Shown piece by piece: positions 33,655 to 45,172 of a DNA stretch of 64,000 nt. The translations under genes and the position numbers were made by a program. The stretch is from Xanthoparmelia taractica (lineage: Eukaryota; Ascomycota; Lecanoromycetes; Lecanorales; Parmeliaceae), in assembly GCA_033085395.1 (NCBI GenBank), contig JANQBS010000070.1, positions 62,001 through 126,000 on the forward strand, read 5' to 3'. The first letter of the stretch is position 1, and the number at the start of each line of letters is the position of its first letter. The notes beneath the pieces were generated by a model. It made no database searches. It saw nothing but the letters and a program-made list of their open reading frames with translations, and was not told the origin of the DNA.

Positions 33655-35778
33655 TTTGAGCAAGGGGTGCGGTTAGGGTGGTATTGCTTGGAATTGTGGT
33701 GATGGGGTGCTGGGTTAGTATGGGCTTCTCTTCCCCGTTCAATCGGGTCTATGTTGCAAGGCCGTGTATATGACCGTTCAGGTAAATTTGTACCTCAGGG
33801 AGCTGTGTGCGATCGCTGACTGTACGTGTCAGAGCAGTTACTGGTTAAACGTTCTGGCTATCATACAATCTGTTCTCCAAAGTCTCTACACGCCCAGCCT
33901 CCCTGGATATACAAAAGAATGACAACACCTCAATTGCCCGGCCGTGCTCTTAGAAAGAGCACTGTGCCCGGCATCAAGTACGTCGTTCTTGGATGCGTAT
34001 TGAGCGCTTCTTTTTGTCGGGTTTTGCTTAAGTATGGTTGAACTTGCCATGCAATGCATTGACGGCGCTTGAGGGACTCGCACAAGCGCGTGCTGGAATC
34101 TATTGGCTTTTCTACCCACAAGTTATCCCTCAATGCCAGCGCCGACGCTGACTCCTACTATATCAAGGAGAATCAGCCGCTAGACTTTGCCTATGGTAGT
34201 CTTGGGCGCGAGTGCTGTACTTCTGATGGCTTCGTGGCTGGTCCCCCATAAATTGTTCATCTTACTTGTCTGCATCGCTTCATCAAGTTTGGCATCATTC
34301 CCTGAGCAAGGCACTAAGGATAAAAACCCGCTGGAACTGGCTGTCCCAGAAAATAATATCACGACTTTGAAAAGGAACTTCATTATTATGTATATCTTAG
34401 CCAGTCCTATATGTTCCTAACGTGCCGATCCAAACCAATGCTTCTCTAACGCCAGCTGGAAGACGTCTATACTTGACTCACCTCTGTATTGCAGCAACAA
34501 GGATCTTTGAATGTTGCGAGTTGCCAAGAGGCCTTTGAGCTACTAGTACCCGTCGAACGGTTGCAGAGCGGACAGAGGGGAATTTGTTATTTCCCCTCCC
34601 ATTCAGAGTCCTAAGCCGCAGTACGACGATACGCAGTACTCTGCGATCGATCTTGCGCATATGTGCTAAGACCAGAGGCAGATGATTGTCTCTGCGCTGT
34701 TGATACCACCCATAGAAAGGGTGTGAATTTCTGACATACTAATGGGCGACGAGCTCTCTCGAGCTGCCTCTCTTGTTCCTGATTTAGGTGTAAAGGGCCT
34801 TTCGCAACGAGGTGGCGTTGCTAGAGACCTAGGTGAGTAATGCCGTTGATGGATTCGGTAGAAGAGAGTCGGCCCCTGTGTTTGGATATACACAAAGTCT
34901 TAGTCTGGCGCAGGTGACCCGGCCTTGCCTTCCTAGGGGAAGCGGACGACTCGCAATACGTATTGTGCCGTATAACCATTCAAACGTTCAATGCGTGGGA
35001 GAAGGGTCACCCCCAGGATCTTGTCGCTCATTGTTGAATATGATGCCTGCATAGTATGTGCCATTTTGAACGGACCACTTCATTAGTAAAGTAAAAAAAA
35101 TACATGAAAATCGTGCTGCGGGAATAACTTTTCTCTTTGGCCTAGATCGCCTCGATACATACAAGGAGTTGAGGGCTGACGAGGAAATATTCAAGCGATA
35201 ATCAACAAATCTTTGGCCCACGTGACGCAATATGGAGCTTCCGCAAGCGATCGCTGAACGTAAGAGCTTCCGTTCAATGCCCTCGAGGACCTATTGACAA
35301 CCTGATTGCATTTGGCGTCTGAACGATGCGTCATCACAATAAACACACTCGGCCGGCCAATGCTACCACATGGTATATGCCGTATCTCACGGCCACGGCA
35401 GTTGATGTGATGTGCGTCGGGTGAGGCTTTGGGGGAATGGTGAGCGGTCTCGGTGAGAGCTCCCACATGAATTCTCCCTCTAACAACGATTAAAGCTGAC
35501 CCATTACTAGGTAGCGATCATAACCCCGCAGTCACCCTGGGAGATCGGGACCCTAAAGCAGATATGGCAGCCTCTTCATGAGCTTCCGTCTTGAGGGAAA
35601 GTTTCGGCGTCCACGTCGATGGAGCCGGCTCTGATTGTGGCAGAATCGTGCCCCAGATAATGGGACTAAGAAACTCGTAGGTAAAGCTTCATGCAGCTCA
35701 TCCAACGATGGATCGAGAAAGCCACACATATATTTCTAGAACGCGGTACCGCAACGTCACTATGTGTCATATCCTCAA
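33655..35778. other. Gene-poor interval
   Basis: No recognisable gene in 2.1 kb. A 77-codon plus-strand frame at 34187-34420 has one hydrophobic segment but no family resemblance. Other short frames on both strands carry no motif. Confidence 0.4.
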
Positions 35779-37071
35779 CTACTTCATGCTTGTCGATAAT
35801 TGCATCTCCTTTCTCGTCTGAAAATCCTCCCCAACGGCATATCCTAGTCCTTGACACCTTCCCAACTTATCGAAGCCCGTATGCACCACTTGCTCAGCAA
35901 CCCACCTAGCGGTTTTCGTATGCAGGGTTGCTTCTCGGTCAATTCCACCGTCGACTTCTGCTTTCCCCACAGCAAGGGCCTGAAATACCACTAACTGATC
36001 CTGCATATACTCGTCCACACAGCCACCATGCTTAAGTTCGTTCTTGAGATCTTTTATGACCTTCGACACTAGCTTCTCACACACTTGTTCCACACTTAAG
36101 CCTCGGGTCTTGCCATCAAAGAGCCAGTCGCGTCCGAGCCTGTAATTGTTGGAAGTTTCTGCAACAACAAGAAGGTAAAAGCGTTTCTCACTTCCAGATT
36201 TCTCATCTACAGGGAACAGAATCTCAGTTTCAGGGCTATACGCGAGCAACTGCGCAGTCACTTTGTCTCTGATACTCCCCCTAGCTGTAGCATGTGGTGC
36301 AAGACTCGAGACGTGAAATTTGGCCAGTTTGCCTCTATTGCGGCAAGAAAATGTCGGCAGTGTGAACGCATGCGGCAGGGGTTCGATATCGAACGTCACC
36401 CTACCGATCTCACTTCTTCCGATACTCCAGCCTCTTTTGTGTAGCGTTGTTGTGATTGGAGGGATGCTCAACTTTTGAGAAAGCATGGGCAACAAGACCT
36501 GGGAGGCGTATTCGATGGAGGGAGAACTACTCACGTTCGTACCGCCTTCGATGGTGACACGAAGCGGTATTGAAGTCTTCTGGCCTTCCATACTAGAGCA
36601 GCTGGACAAAAGGAGAAACGGGAGTATTGCTTGCAAGACTAAGAGAATTGAGCCGGGCGAGGACATTGGGATGTGAGACTGGCGCCGGATCAATCTGCCG
36701 TCGTCGAAGATGTCTTCCCATACTCCTTCATTTTCGTCGTCCTTTCTTGCTAGGTAATTATTTTGACTTTCGTTGGTTCTAGTCGCCACTCCAATGCTAG
36801 AGGGTTTAAACAATAGTCGCCTACTTTTTACCTCCATTCCTTCAACGGTGGCGACGGTAGCACTAGCGAGCCATTTCACTCCGGCAAGGTGAGATGTTTT
36901 CAGGCCGGAAACCTTCCCTGGCCGTCTACCTCTGATGTTGGTGACATGGATTGGTATTTGCGTAAGTGAAGAAAGCGAGAGTGCCAAGCGTAGCAATTGG
37001 CCACCACCTTCGAGAGTAGTGCCGTCGAGGTTTATGGGTCCAGGGGATGCCGAAGACTCTGGGCTGGACAT
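35779..37071 (-). CDS. RNA 3'-terminal phosphate cyclase-like protein (RtcA type)
   Basis: Single exon, 430 aa from the ATG at 37071; an upstream in-frame ATG at 37191 would add 40 residues with a hydrophobic and basic look (possible targeting or chance). Family features: LDGTTLEGGGQLLRLALSLS at the N-terminus, NIRGRRPGKVSGLKTSHLAG, IEGGTNV, RGSIRDKVTAQLLAYS, DEYMQDQLVVFQALA and, near the end, LHTKTARWVAEQ, which carries the His that RtcA uses to bind AMP. The GEGGGQ-type motif and this His favour RtcA over the RCL1 pre-rRNA factor. RtcA converts RNA 3' phosphates to 2',3'-cyclic phosphates using ATP. An insert of about 60 residues (NESQNNYLARKDDENEGVWED and after) follows the third motif. 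Confidence 0.88.
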   Translation of the reverse strand: MSSPESSASPGPINLDGTTLEGGGQLLRLALSLSSLTQIPIHVTNIRGRRPGKVSGLKTSHLAGVKWLASATVATVEGMEVKSRRLLFKPSSIGVATRTNESQNNYLARKDDENEGVWEDIFDDGRLIRRQSHIPMSSPGSILLVLQAILPFLLLSSCSSMEGQKTSIPLRVTIEGGTNVSSSPSIEYASQVLLPMLSQKLSIPPITTTLHKRGWSIGRSEIGRVTFDIEPLPHAFTLPTFSCRNRGKLAKFHVSSLAPHATARGSIRDKVTAQLLAYSPETEILFPVDEKSGSEKRFYLLVVAETSNNYRLGRDWLFDGKTRGLSVEQVCEKLVSKVIKDLKNELKHGGCVDEYMQDQLVVFQALAVGKAEVDGGIDREATLHTKTARWVAEQVVHTGFDKLGRCQGLGYAVGEDFQTRKEMQLSTSMK

Positions 37072-38147
37072 TGTGGTGTGAAGACCGTAGTATTTCCTAA
37101 GGGTTAATGGTCTGGACCAAGATATTGGACATTGAAGGAGATAGTACATTTGAGTAGACCAATTCAAAGGTAAGAACGCAGAGAGGAACAAAGGCTAAGA
37201 AACGAAAGCATTGAGACTTGTGATGTCTATTGCTCTTATGTTATTGATATGAGTGGATTCTTCAGCCTTTACATATGACTCAAACGGGCATGTTGTATAT
37301 CTGACTCAGCTTTGTACATCAGCTCGCTGGGGATAGCTGAATATGTATAGGAAAGGGGTTGAAAGCTTCTGAAATCTGACGAAGAATCTTTGATGGCAGG
37401 CAGTCGATCAAGTTGTCGCCAAGATCATGGGTAGAGTAAGGTATGACTCTGATCCTGGTGCTGGTGCTGGTGCTGGTAGCCCTGAACGCTAAGCCCTACC
37501 AAAAAGGGTGTCCAGCGATTTCTGTCACCGACCCTCGTCCGGCTCCTAACTTTGCATCACGGTTTTACATATATATATAAGGTGGTAAGGTAGATACTGA
37601 TCTGCCAGCCAGTCCTTCCAGTATCGCTCGTTCAATCTCTTATTGACCACCATCTTTCCGCTCTACGAAAGCACAACATGTCCATATGGATGGGCAACGA
37701 CGATGGATTCTTGGGAATTAACCAATTCCCTGGACGATGATCTCCTTCTTTGGCTGAATTGCAGTACTTCGTAGGTAGTAAGAATTGAGTATATCTCGGA
37801 GTATCAAGCATCATCAAAAAGAGCAGCGGCAAAAGGTGGCCGCTTCATGTTTCAATCTATCGCATATCCCAAGATAGAACTGGGCATCCTCATGTTTCAA
37901 TCTTCCGCGCCTGTCATTTCGCTGCCGCAACCTTTAGCGCTACAAAGCATCTCCCTCAACTTCCATGCCTCTCTCTATTTTTAGTCTCTTTCGGCCGTCA
38001 GTCTCCAACTGCCTGCTCTATGTATCCCGTCTTCTTGCACATTCCTCTCCTTATGCATTCCCGTTCGTCACAGAAATGGCACGGCATTGCTCCTGCAAGA
38101 AATCCTGATCTCGTTGCTTTCGAGACCACGACTTCTGTCTTCGGAGG
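37072..38147. other. Intergenic with hexamer repeat
   Basis: No gene. A CTGGTG hexamer occurs four times in a row at 37455-37478 and a run of TA steps lies at about 37,568. It is likely to hold the divergent promoters of the RtcA-like and expansin-like genes. Confidence 0.5.
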
Positions 38148-39325
38148 ATGCTGGACGCTGTTGAGCCCTCGAACGATGCAGCATGGACACAATGGAAGAC
38201 TTTGCACCATCAAACCAAGGACCTCTCTCCATGGTTGACCGAAGACGTCCGAGCTGAGCACCTACAGCTATCACATTCTCAAGAGCCTTCGGCCTCCCCC
38301 GCAAAAGATGCATTGACACGGACATGGACAAGCATACAGCGGCGACGTTGGAAGGTGTTGGCTGCAATTGCAGCCATATGCAGGTTCGACACCTTTCACA
38401 GCAGTGTAAGAATTCACCTGGTCTGACATATCTGGCTCTTGTCAAGTCTATGCATCCTAGCGGCTATTCCTGCTTATCTACCAACAAAACGGCCATCGAA
38501 AGAGCCAGAGCCAGCGCCAGAACCAGCGCCTGTACAAGTACAGGGAATCGCAACATTCAATGACTACGCGGCTCAAGGGAGTATAGTATGCTCCACCGCA
38601 AACAGACCTACCACTGCAGGTGTGCTATCCCTTCATCTACTATTAAACCTAGGATTTTGATATTGTTGAGCTACAGTCACTGATCAAATTCTCATAGACA
38701 ACATGGAAATCTTCGCCGCCGCCGCTGGTGACATTAGCAAAGATCTCTCTACAGGCTTGTGCACTGGTAGCCAGCCGAGCATGGACTTTCAATACAATAC
38801 CAGCGTCTGGTCCGTCTCTCATCTCGCCGCTAGCATCAGCCCTTCTCGCTCACCCAATCCAAAATTCCCTTTCCATGCTCATCTGACTTAAACCATCTTT
38901 CAGCACAGCAAACGGTGGCCAACATCCGTCCTCCGACTACGTCCCGCCTTCCTGCCCCCCAGTAGCAGTAAAGTGCGGCACCTGCTACCGCGTCGACAAC
39001 ATCGGCCCATACGGCTCTTCCTCCAATGACCAAAGCTATGGGAGTGTTATCGTCGAGATAATAGACGCGTGTCCGGCCGGGAATGCGCAGAATTACTGCA
39101 AGACGGACGTGCCGGCTGATGAACGATGTGGGAGTAATCAGACCAACAGCTTGGATATCGACGTCACCGCTTACAGAAATTTAACCGTAGGGATGAATGG
39201 AGGTGTGGGGTGGGGTACAGTAAGTCTCGATCTAGTCATGTGGGAGGTGCTTACTGATGAGGTTGCCATAGACTCAACCAAACTTGAGGGTCAACATCAC
39301 GCTGGACGTACCATGCCGTGACTAA
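38148..39325 (+). CDS. Type-II membrane-anchored expansin-like (double-psi beta-barrel) protein
   Basis: Five exons, 38148-38383, 38447-38619, 38698-38809, 38904-39219 and 39272-39325, give 296 aa. The N-terminal about 70 residues are hydrophilic (QEPSASPAKDALTRTW). A basic RRRW stop then precedes one TM helix created only by splicing (KVLAAIAAICSLCILAAIPAYL). A Pro/Glu linker (EPEPAPEPAPVQVQ) follows, then a Cys-rich double-psi beta-barrel: GIATFNDYAAQGSIVC, CGTCYRVDNI, VEIIDACPAGNAQNYC, LDIDVTAY and a short DVPCRD end. This is the RlpA/expansin-like barrel with the conserved Asp of the HFD-type motif; the His is replaced by Ile. No cellulose-binding second domain is present. Topology predicts an extracellular barrel tethered by an N-terminal anchor. 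The exon 3 donor (GTCCGT) is the weakest junction. Confidence 0.78.
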
Positions 39326-39737
39326 GAAGCACACACGGGTTGCAAAGTCCCTCAAGGCTCTCTACTACTCCATGAGGACCCGTGCCTGAGTCGGTTTCAA
39401 AGTAGCCATCTGGGAAAGGACGAGGTCTAGATTAAGGGACTGGTACAGCCGTCAAGTATTGCTTATGCCAAAGTATCATGATTATTATCACTCAGACAGT
39501 CATGCTTACCCAGTTCTGATTCTTGTGACTTGTAGGTAAATTGCCTAGAAAAACATCAAGAAGCGAGAGCGTTGCATGGCACAGGATAAAATCTCTACTG
39601 TATCCCCGTATGGCTATTTTTCTATTTCTTTCAGCCGCGCTCCTGCGTCTCATTCTTACCACAGCTTCGCAATCCACCTTCGGAGTTCGAACCCTGCCAA
39701 CTTCTCCAGCCATCACAACTTGCCTCCAGCAACTCCA
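39326..39737. other. Short convergent spacer
   Basis: Non-coding gap between the 3' ends of the expansin-like gene and the SDR gene. Nothing recognised. Confidence 0.5.
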
Positions 39738-40526
39738 CTATGAAGTCAACAAACACCCCCCGTTCGTATCAATCACCGATCCCGAAACGTTCCAATCCCT
39801 CATGACATAAAGATAGCTCTCCGCCACATCCTCCGGCTTCCCCACCGCCCCAGTCGTGCATTTACCTTTTGTGCTTTCCATCAGGCTCTCCACCATCTCC
39901 TTGGGCATACCATCCCAAAGCGGCGTCAAGACCGCCCCCGGACTTACCAGATTCACCCTGATAGGCGCCAAATCGAGCGCCAGATTCCTCATCATGCCGT
40001 GCAAGCCCGTCGCATAGCTGGCCACGATCGACCAGTCTTTGTTCGGTTTCCTACTGATGACGCCGGTCGTGAGGGTGATGGATGATGCCGGTCCGGGGTT
40101 CAGATAATTGGGCGCGTGCTTGGCGAGCAGGAGAGGCGAGTTGAAGCGGACCATGGCCGCTTTCTGTATGGATTCCAGCGTTGCGTCTTCGAGCTTGAGC
40201 GTGGCGAGACGGTCGCCGGCCGTGTGGACGATGTGGTCCAATTGCGGCCCACCGCATTGTTCGAGGAGCTTCACTATGTTTGTTTCTACGGAGGGGGAGG
40301 ACAAGTCGCAGGCGTAGCCGGCAATACGGCCTCGAGCGCTCGGGTACGTCTTGAGGAGCTGGTCGATGCTGGAGTCGATGCGGGATTGCTGGGAAGAAGA
40401 GATGATGACCGAGGCGCCAAATTCGAGGCAAGCTTCCCCGACACAGTAGCCTATACCTGAGCTGCCGCCGATGATGAGGACGCGGGCGCCGGCGAGCTTG
40501 TTGCTGTATTTCTTGCTGTCGGCCAT
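39738..40526 (-). CDS. Short-chain dehydrogenase/reductase
   Basis: Single exon, 262 aa from the ATG at 40526 (an upstream in-frame Met at 40589 would add 21 residues of no clear role). The Rossmann motif GGSSGIGY, the DLSS adenine-pocket site, HTAGD (NAG-like), ITLTTGVIS (catalytic Ser strand) and YATGLHGMMRNLALDLAP follow in order, ending IDTNGGCLL. In place of the classical YxxxK the sequence has Tyr followed by AlaThrGlyLeu, so the catalytic Lys is missing, as in a fungal subgroup of SDRs that keeps the fold. Substrate unknown. Activity as a standard reductase is uncertain. Confidence 0.88.
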   Translation of the reverse strand: MADSKKYSNKLAGARVLIIGGSSGIGYCVGEACLEFGASVIISSSQQSRIDSSIDQLLKTYPSARGRIAGYACDLSSPSVETNIVKLLEQCGGPQLDHIVHTAGDRLATLKLEDATLESIQKAAMVRFNSPLLLAKHAPNYLNPGPASSITLTTGVISRKPNKDWSIVASYATGLHGMMRNLALDLAPIRVNLVSPGAVLTPLWDGMPKEMVESLMESTKGKCTTGAVGKPEDVAESYLYVMRDWNVSGSVIDTNGGCLLTS

Positions 40527-41040
40527 GATTTGTGGAAAATTTGAGTGATAAGAGACTGTGGAGTATGGGAAGGCAGCTGTTGGACGCAACTGAAGTTCAT
40601 AAAGTTGTAAGATGAGATGGACGGTTCTGATATTGAATTTAAAGGCGATAGAATAGATTATTAAGTATGAAGGATGAGATGGAAATAAGGGCGGTTTAGG
40701 CCGGACTTTACCGGCTTTAATATCCTAAGCATACTTTATGCGTGGCGCGATTACCTATTTTCGCGGCATATTACGAAAAGGCAAGAGAGCTCGGCGGATC
40801 GCGAGAACAGTTACTGGAACAGGTTCTAAGAGTGAGTTGAGAGGAGACATCTCGGAAGGTTCACGAGAATATGAATTTGAAAGGAAGGGGGACTGAGGAC
40901 CACGAGGACGCACAAAGATTTTGAACAGGTAGGGTCCCGAAGCGAGCGCATTCCTGCGAGGGCGCGTAGAGAGCAGTTTACACCATTAATAATTAATGTG
41001 CAGCAAGTCCAGATTTTGATACGCAGATTGATGATAAGAT
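40527..41040. other. Intergenic
   Basis: About 500 bp upstream of the SDR and downstream of EMC1. Nothing beyond short chance frames. Confidence 0.5.
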
Positions 41041-44000
41041 CTAAGCCTTCCATGTTGCATCAATCTGCTTTTTCCGTACCTAGTAAAATCGTCAGCCTTA
41101 GCATCGAGCAGAAAATAACAGCCAGCATGGCGTTTTCAAACTTACGAAAGGAGCCGCAACCATCGTCCCCACCGCCAAAGCTACCACTGTCAGCACAAGT
41201 TGTAGCTTACTGAATCCTTTCCCGAGGAGATCAAAAGCGCCGATGGGAGAAACTCTGGTGAAGAAGAGGTCAACGTCTCCGAACGCGAATACCAAGCTCG
41301 TGCTCTCCAACAGCGACGGACTGGTAACAGTTTGGAAGATGCTGATGAGCTCTCTCTTATGACTAAGGGTCCATTTGGGCTCGAAGTCTAGCATAGGACT
41401 GTACTTGAATAGTCCCTCTTCTGTTTCCGCTGCTGTAGCATCACGGCCAACGGGCCTTCTAGGATCAACGAATGCACGTGAGATGGATACTAGTGCGTTG
41501 GTGTCTGGAAGTACGCAGAGGAGGGAGCGGGTAGTGATCCCTTGCAGCGTGGAAGTGACGGAGATGGAGGAAATAGGGCCGGGGATCAAATAGGCCTGAG
41601 ACAAAACGTGCGGTGTCTCATGTAGCCCATCTTCGTCCATGAGAGTGGGCCTGATAGACGAATAGTTGGAAGATGCCTTAAGTGGGCCTCGATCGTTAGG
41701 ATGTGGAGACTCGTAGAGCTCCGAGAGGACCAATTGGTAGCCTTTCACTTTCTGCTGGTCGATACCAGACGCGTCTTGCGAAAGGGAGCTAGTCTCCGAG
41801 AAGAGCGAGTAAGCAAACCAGTTTTCCGACACGGTCGATGCGATTGGAAGATCTGTGTCGACTCCAGCGTGAGTAGCTGAATGAATGGCAGCCCCGGAAG
41901 CTGCATCCAGGATGTAGAACGTCACTGTCGAAGCTTGCGTTCCAATGGCTGTGATCAGTATTATGTTGGGGTTTAAGTATTTGTATAAAACATTACGGTC
42001 CCCAAGGGCCTTACCAATTGATGCAACAGGGTCATGGGAAGGCCGAGCAGTGACGGTCTTAATGGCCTGACCTGGCGCCGGCGTGAATTGCCAAACCAAT
42101 GTCGGCTTTGGGCATTTCCACAAGGCCCATCCCCTGACAACGTTGTCTTCGGCTTCTGTGACCATGATCGTCCCTATGTCAAAGTTTGCCTTGGGAACTT
42201 TTCCAATAGACCCATCATCATTGACCGGTATGAGATGCTTTTCCCCAGATACATCCAATACTGGGACAGACGTCTTCAGAGACTTGATCAGACCACCGGG
42301 CTGATACTGCACGACTGTCCCGGTATCAGATTTGACACGTACGAACTCTCCTCCTTCACCTCGTATCAGCGCAGTAGTAAGTTCGGCCTCAATGCTGAGG
42401 ACTTTCCACTTTTCGCCCGCCTTCAGATTGACAGCCTGAATGCCCCAGACAACCCTGCCCTGTCTACCCGCTTCAAGTGCGGCAAGCCGGCCGTGCTCGG
42501 TAGCAATGATGACAAGTTTATTAAAACCGAAACCATCACGGCGTAGACTCTGATCTTGAGAGCCTGCCTTTTCGCCAAGTAAACTGCCCAACACCCGCGC
42601 AGGGAGAGCTTGTGCCCAGGACGGGAAATGTTTTAGGTCCTTCGCATGACGTTTTACTCGGTGCAAGTATGCTGCCAAAATATCATGGTGACTTTCTGCT
42701 GCTAGCTCTCCCGCCAGATACTCTTCTTTCGGTATCTCGACAAAAGCGGCAGCGACCACACCGGTAAGTCCTTCGGGCCTTACCCAATACGGATCCCCAT
42801 TGCGTACGAGTTCCCAATCACCCGATGGCAACGTTAAGGCAGACCTCACCGCATACGTCGATCCACCCCTAGATATCACCTCAGAGGCAGCGTGAGAGAT
42901 GTCCTGCGGATCCACCATGCCACCATGGCTTTTAGGGCGAACATCCCAATGGCCGAGTATAGATGGTCCGGTAGAAGAGGCTAAGCTACTCTCGAAAGCA
43001 GTGTGTCTAATGAAGTAGACATCGGGGCCTTGGGAGCTAGCTGAAAAGGCACCTTTTCCGTTGAGGCGCGGCAAATCGTATACCTTCTTCGCATCGGTAC
43101 CGATGTGGAACACCTCCGCCCAGTGCGCGTCTGGACCTTGAAAATGTAGGAGGAAGTGCGGATGAGCTGTAGGAGACCTTGGGGCGTGGACGGTCACCTT
43201 CTCGGCTAATTCGCCGTTGCTTGAAGGAACACGGAGGTTCGATATTTGTTTTGTGCCAATTTTATTGACCTTTAATGTCTTGAGAGCTTTGTCGGTCCAT
43301 ATCAGAAATGGTTGACCCGAGTTCGCGCCGATGTACAAGATTGAAGACTCTGATGTAAGGTCGCTATCAGAATTCAACAATATTGACTGACCAATCAGTT
43401 TTCCATTTGAGAGGTCCAGCTCTGTGACCTTGATTTTGAGACCCTTGAGGAGTGCGGAATGCAACGAAATAGAGAATATGCGATCTTGTAATGATAAGAC
43501 GGCATAGGGTGCATCTCCACTGTAGCCCGTTAACTTCACCTATATCCAAAACCTAGCCGCCGCAATTTGGCATACCTCGAGTCACTCGACTCCCAAAACA
43601 CCTCTCCAGTATCGGCTGCCAGTTTCCTAACAGCGAAAGTGGAACCTTCTCCATCACTGAGCACTAAGACATATTTACCACTTTCTGGTGAAGGCCTAAC
43701 ATCGATCACTTTTGTCCCCTCACCGCCGTCCCACTCCCAGACCAATCTACCATCTGTTGCATCCCATGCCTGGACCTTCGTACCCACAGCACTAATGAGT
43801 GTATCACCTCCTTCTCCTGCCCTCAACAGACCAGGAGTAGTATAATTCTGGGTCGGATCAGCCAGCCGCTGTCTCCATATCACTGCGCCATCTTTAGGGT
43901 TAATTGCGCCAAGCACCAGCTTCTCTGAGAGCGTATATAGAAGTGAGGCTTTCGATGCGGCCGAAGGACGGTGGAAGAAGGTGGTGTGAGCTTGGGGGAG

Positions 44001-44117
44001 TCCCAGCAGGGCGTGGTGAGAGTCGGTTTGGTAAGCTTCGTCTGCGTAGATGGCGTGGCACAATGATGCATAGCACACGGCGGCAATTGGCAGTATGATT
44101 GGCGCATAGAGGCGCAT
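41041..44117 (-). CDS. EMC1: ER membrane protein complex subunit 1 (EMC1)
   Basis: A large gene starting at ATG 44117 with a signal peptide (MRLYAPIILPIAAVCYASLC) and then IYADEAYQTDSHHALLG, and beta-propeller segments (GAVIWRQRLAD, DGRLVWEWDGG). The long second exon (about 41146-43539) holds the rest of the luminal propellers and the DUF1620-type C-terminal region (LPDTNALVSISRAFVDPRRP, GKGFSKLQLVLTVVALAVG with the TM helix). A last exon, 41041-41079, gives VRKKQIDATWKA, the short cytosolic tail, after a 65-bp intron. Product about 940 aa. The junction between the first and second exons (around 43,540-43,600) is unresolved: the family-like ends WESSDSR and VKLTGYSG are out of frame by any short GT-AG intron. 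A 62-bp intron (43540-43601) restores the frame but drops VFWESSDSR. EMC1 helps insert tail-anchored and polytopic proteins. Confidence 0.9.
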
Positions 44118-44350
44118 GATCAGCGAGGAGAGAGCAGAGGCATGCAAGCTCAATCTACCACATTGTATTTTGTTTGTACTGGTCTGAGAGCTGTCCCAAA
44201 TAGTCAATTTAGCCGACAAGCCCAAAACCCTCCGATCGGGCGGAATAACTTGGGCTCCGGAGTGCCGCCCATACGAGAATCAATACGTCGAACTCCATCT
44301 ATCCCACCCTTCATCCACAGCTCGGCGTGCGTCGGATTCCAGATTGTATC
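44118..44350. promoter_or_regulatory. Shared divergent promoter EMC1 / VMA16
   Basis: Only 233 bp separate the start codons of EMC1 (-) and VMA16 (+), so both promoters must lie here or overlap the genes. No clear TATA box. The close head-to-head pairing of two endomembrane genes suggests possible co-expression; that is inference. Confidence 0.6.
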
Positions 44351-45172
44351 ATGAGCCTCGTGTACGGCACATATGGGGGCATTACAGCTCTAGGGGTGGT
44401 GGGACTTTGTACGAAGTCCGCTCCCCGTCCTGATGTTCAACGCTCACAGGCAACAGATCTTTTATTCACTGGGGATGGAGAGGCCTTCAATGTTGGTGAT
44501 GCCTCCCCAACATACGCAAGAGCCATACCTAATCGTGCCGATTAATAGGTTGGGGGATTCCTGGAAAGCGTATCGCCATATGCATGGGCAGACCTGGGCA
44601 TCGGTCTCTGCATGGGGCTTTCAGTTGTTGGGGCAGCATGGTATGCACAGGAATACATGTCTTCGGTCTAGCGAGTGCTGAAAGAATTCAAACAGGGGAA
44701 TCTTCATCACCGGCTCCTCGATTCTCGGCGGCGGTGTCAAGGCTCCTCGAATAAGGACCAAGAACTTGATATCAATCATCTTTTGCGAAGTCGTGGCAAT
44801 ATACGGCGTCATCATGTCCATCGTCTTCTCCGCCAAACTTAATTCGGTCGGAGGAGAAGCCGCCTACTCAGCCTCGAATCAGTACACGGGGTACGCTCTG
44901 TTCTGGTCGGGCCTTACAGTGGGCATGTGCAACTTGATCTGTGGCGTCTCGGTGGGGATCAACGGAAGTAGCGCAGCACTGGCCGATGCTGCTGATCCAA
45001 GCCTGTGAGTTGAGACTTCTCCTATCAAAAATGCCGAAGAAATCGTCGCTTACGCTTGATGTCTAGGTTCGTCAAAGTGCTTGTTATAGAAATATTCAGC
45101 TCTGTCTTGGGATTGTTCGGGCTTATTATTGGCTTACTAGTATCTAGTAAAGCACCAGAATTCACAGACTAG
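44351..45172 (+). CDS. VMA16: V-type ATPase proteolipid subunit c'' (VMA16)
   Basis: Five exons, 44351-44408, 44457-44491, 44549-44640, 44696-45004 and 45067-45172, give 199 aa. Three small 5' exons encode the extra N-terminal helix specific to c'' (MSLVYGTYGGITALGVVGLY), FTGDGEAFNVGGFLE and SPYAWADLGIGLCMGLSVVGAAW. Then GSSILGGGVKAPRIRTKNL, IIFCEVVAIYGV with the essential membrane Glu, NLICGVSVGINGS and VSSKAPEF follow. The protein has five hydrophobic helices and is part of the rotating ring of the vacuolar proton pump. The donor of intron 2 (GTTGGT) is unusual but the phases close at every junction. Confidence 0.94.

Noticed and set aside
37455..37478. CTGGTG hexamer array considered as a regulatory site
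   Set aside because: Only four units, far from either start codon; simple slippage is sufficient.
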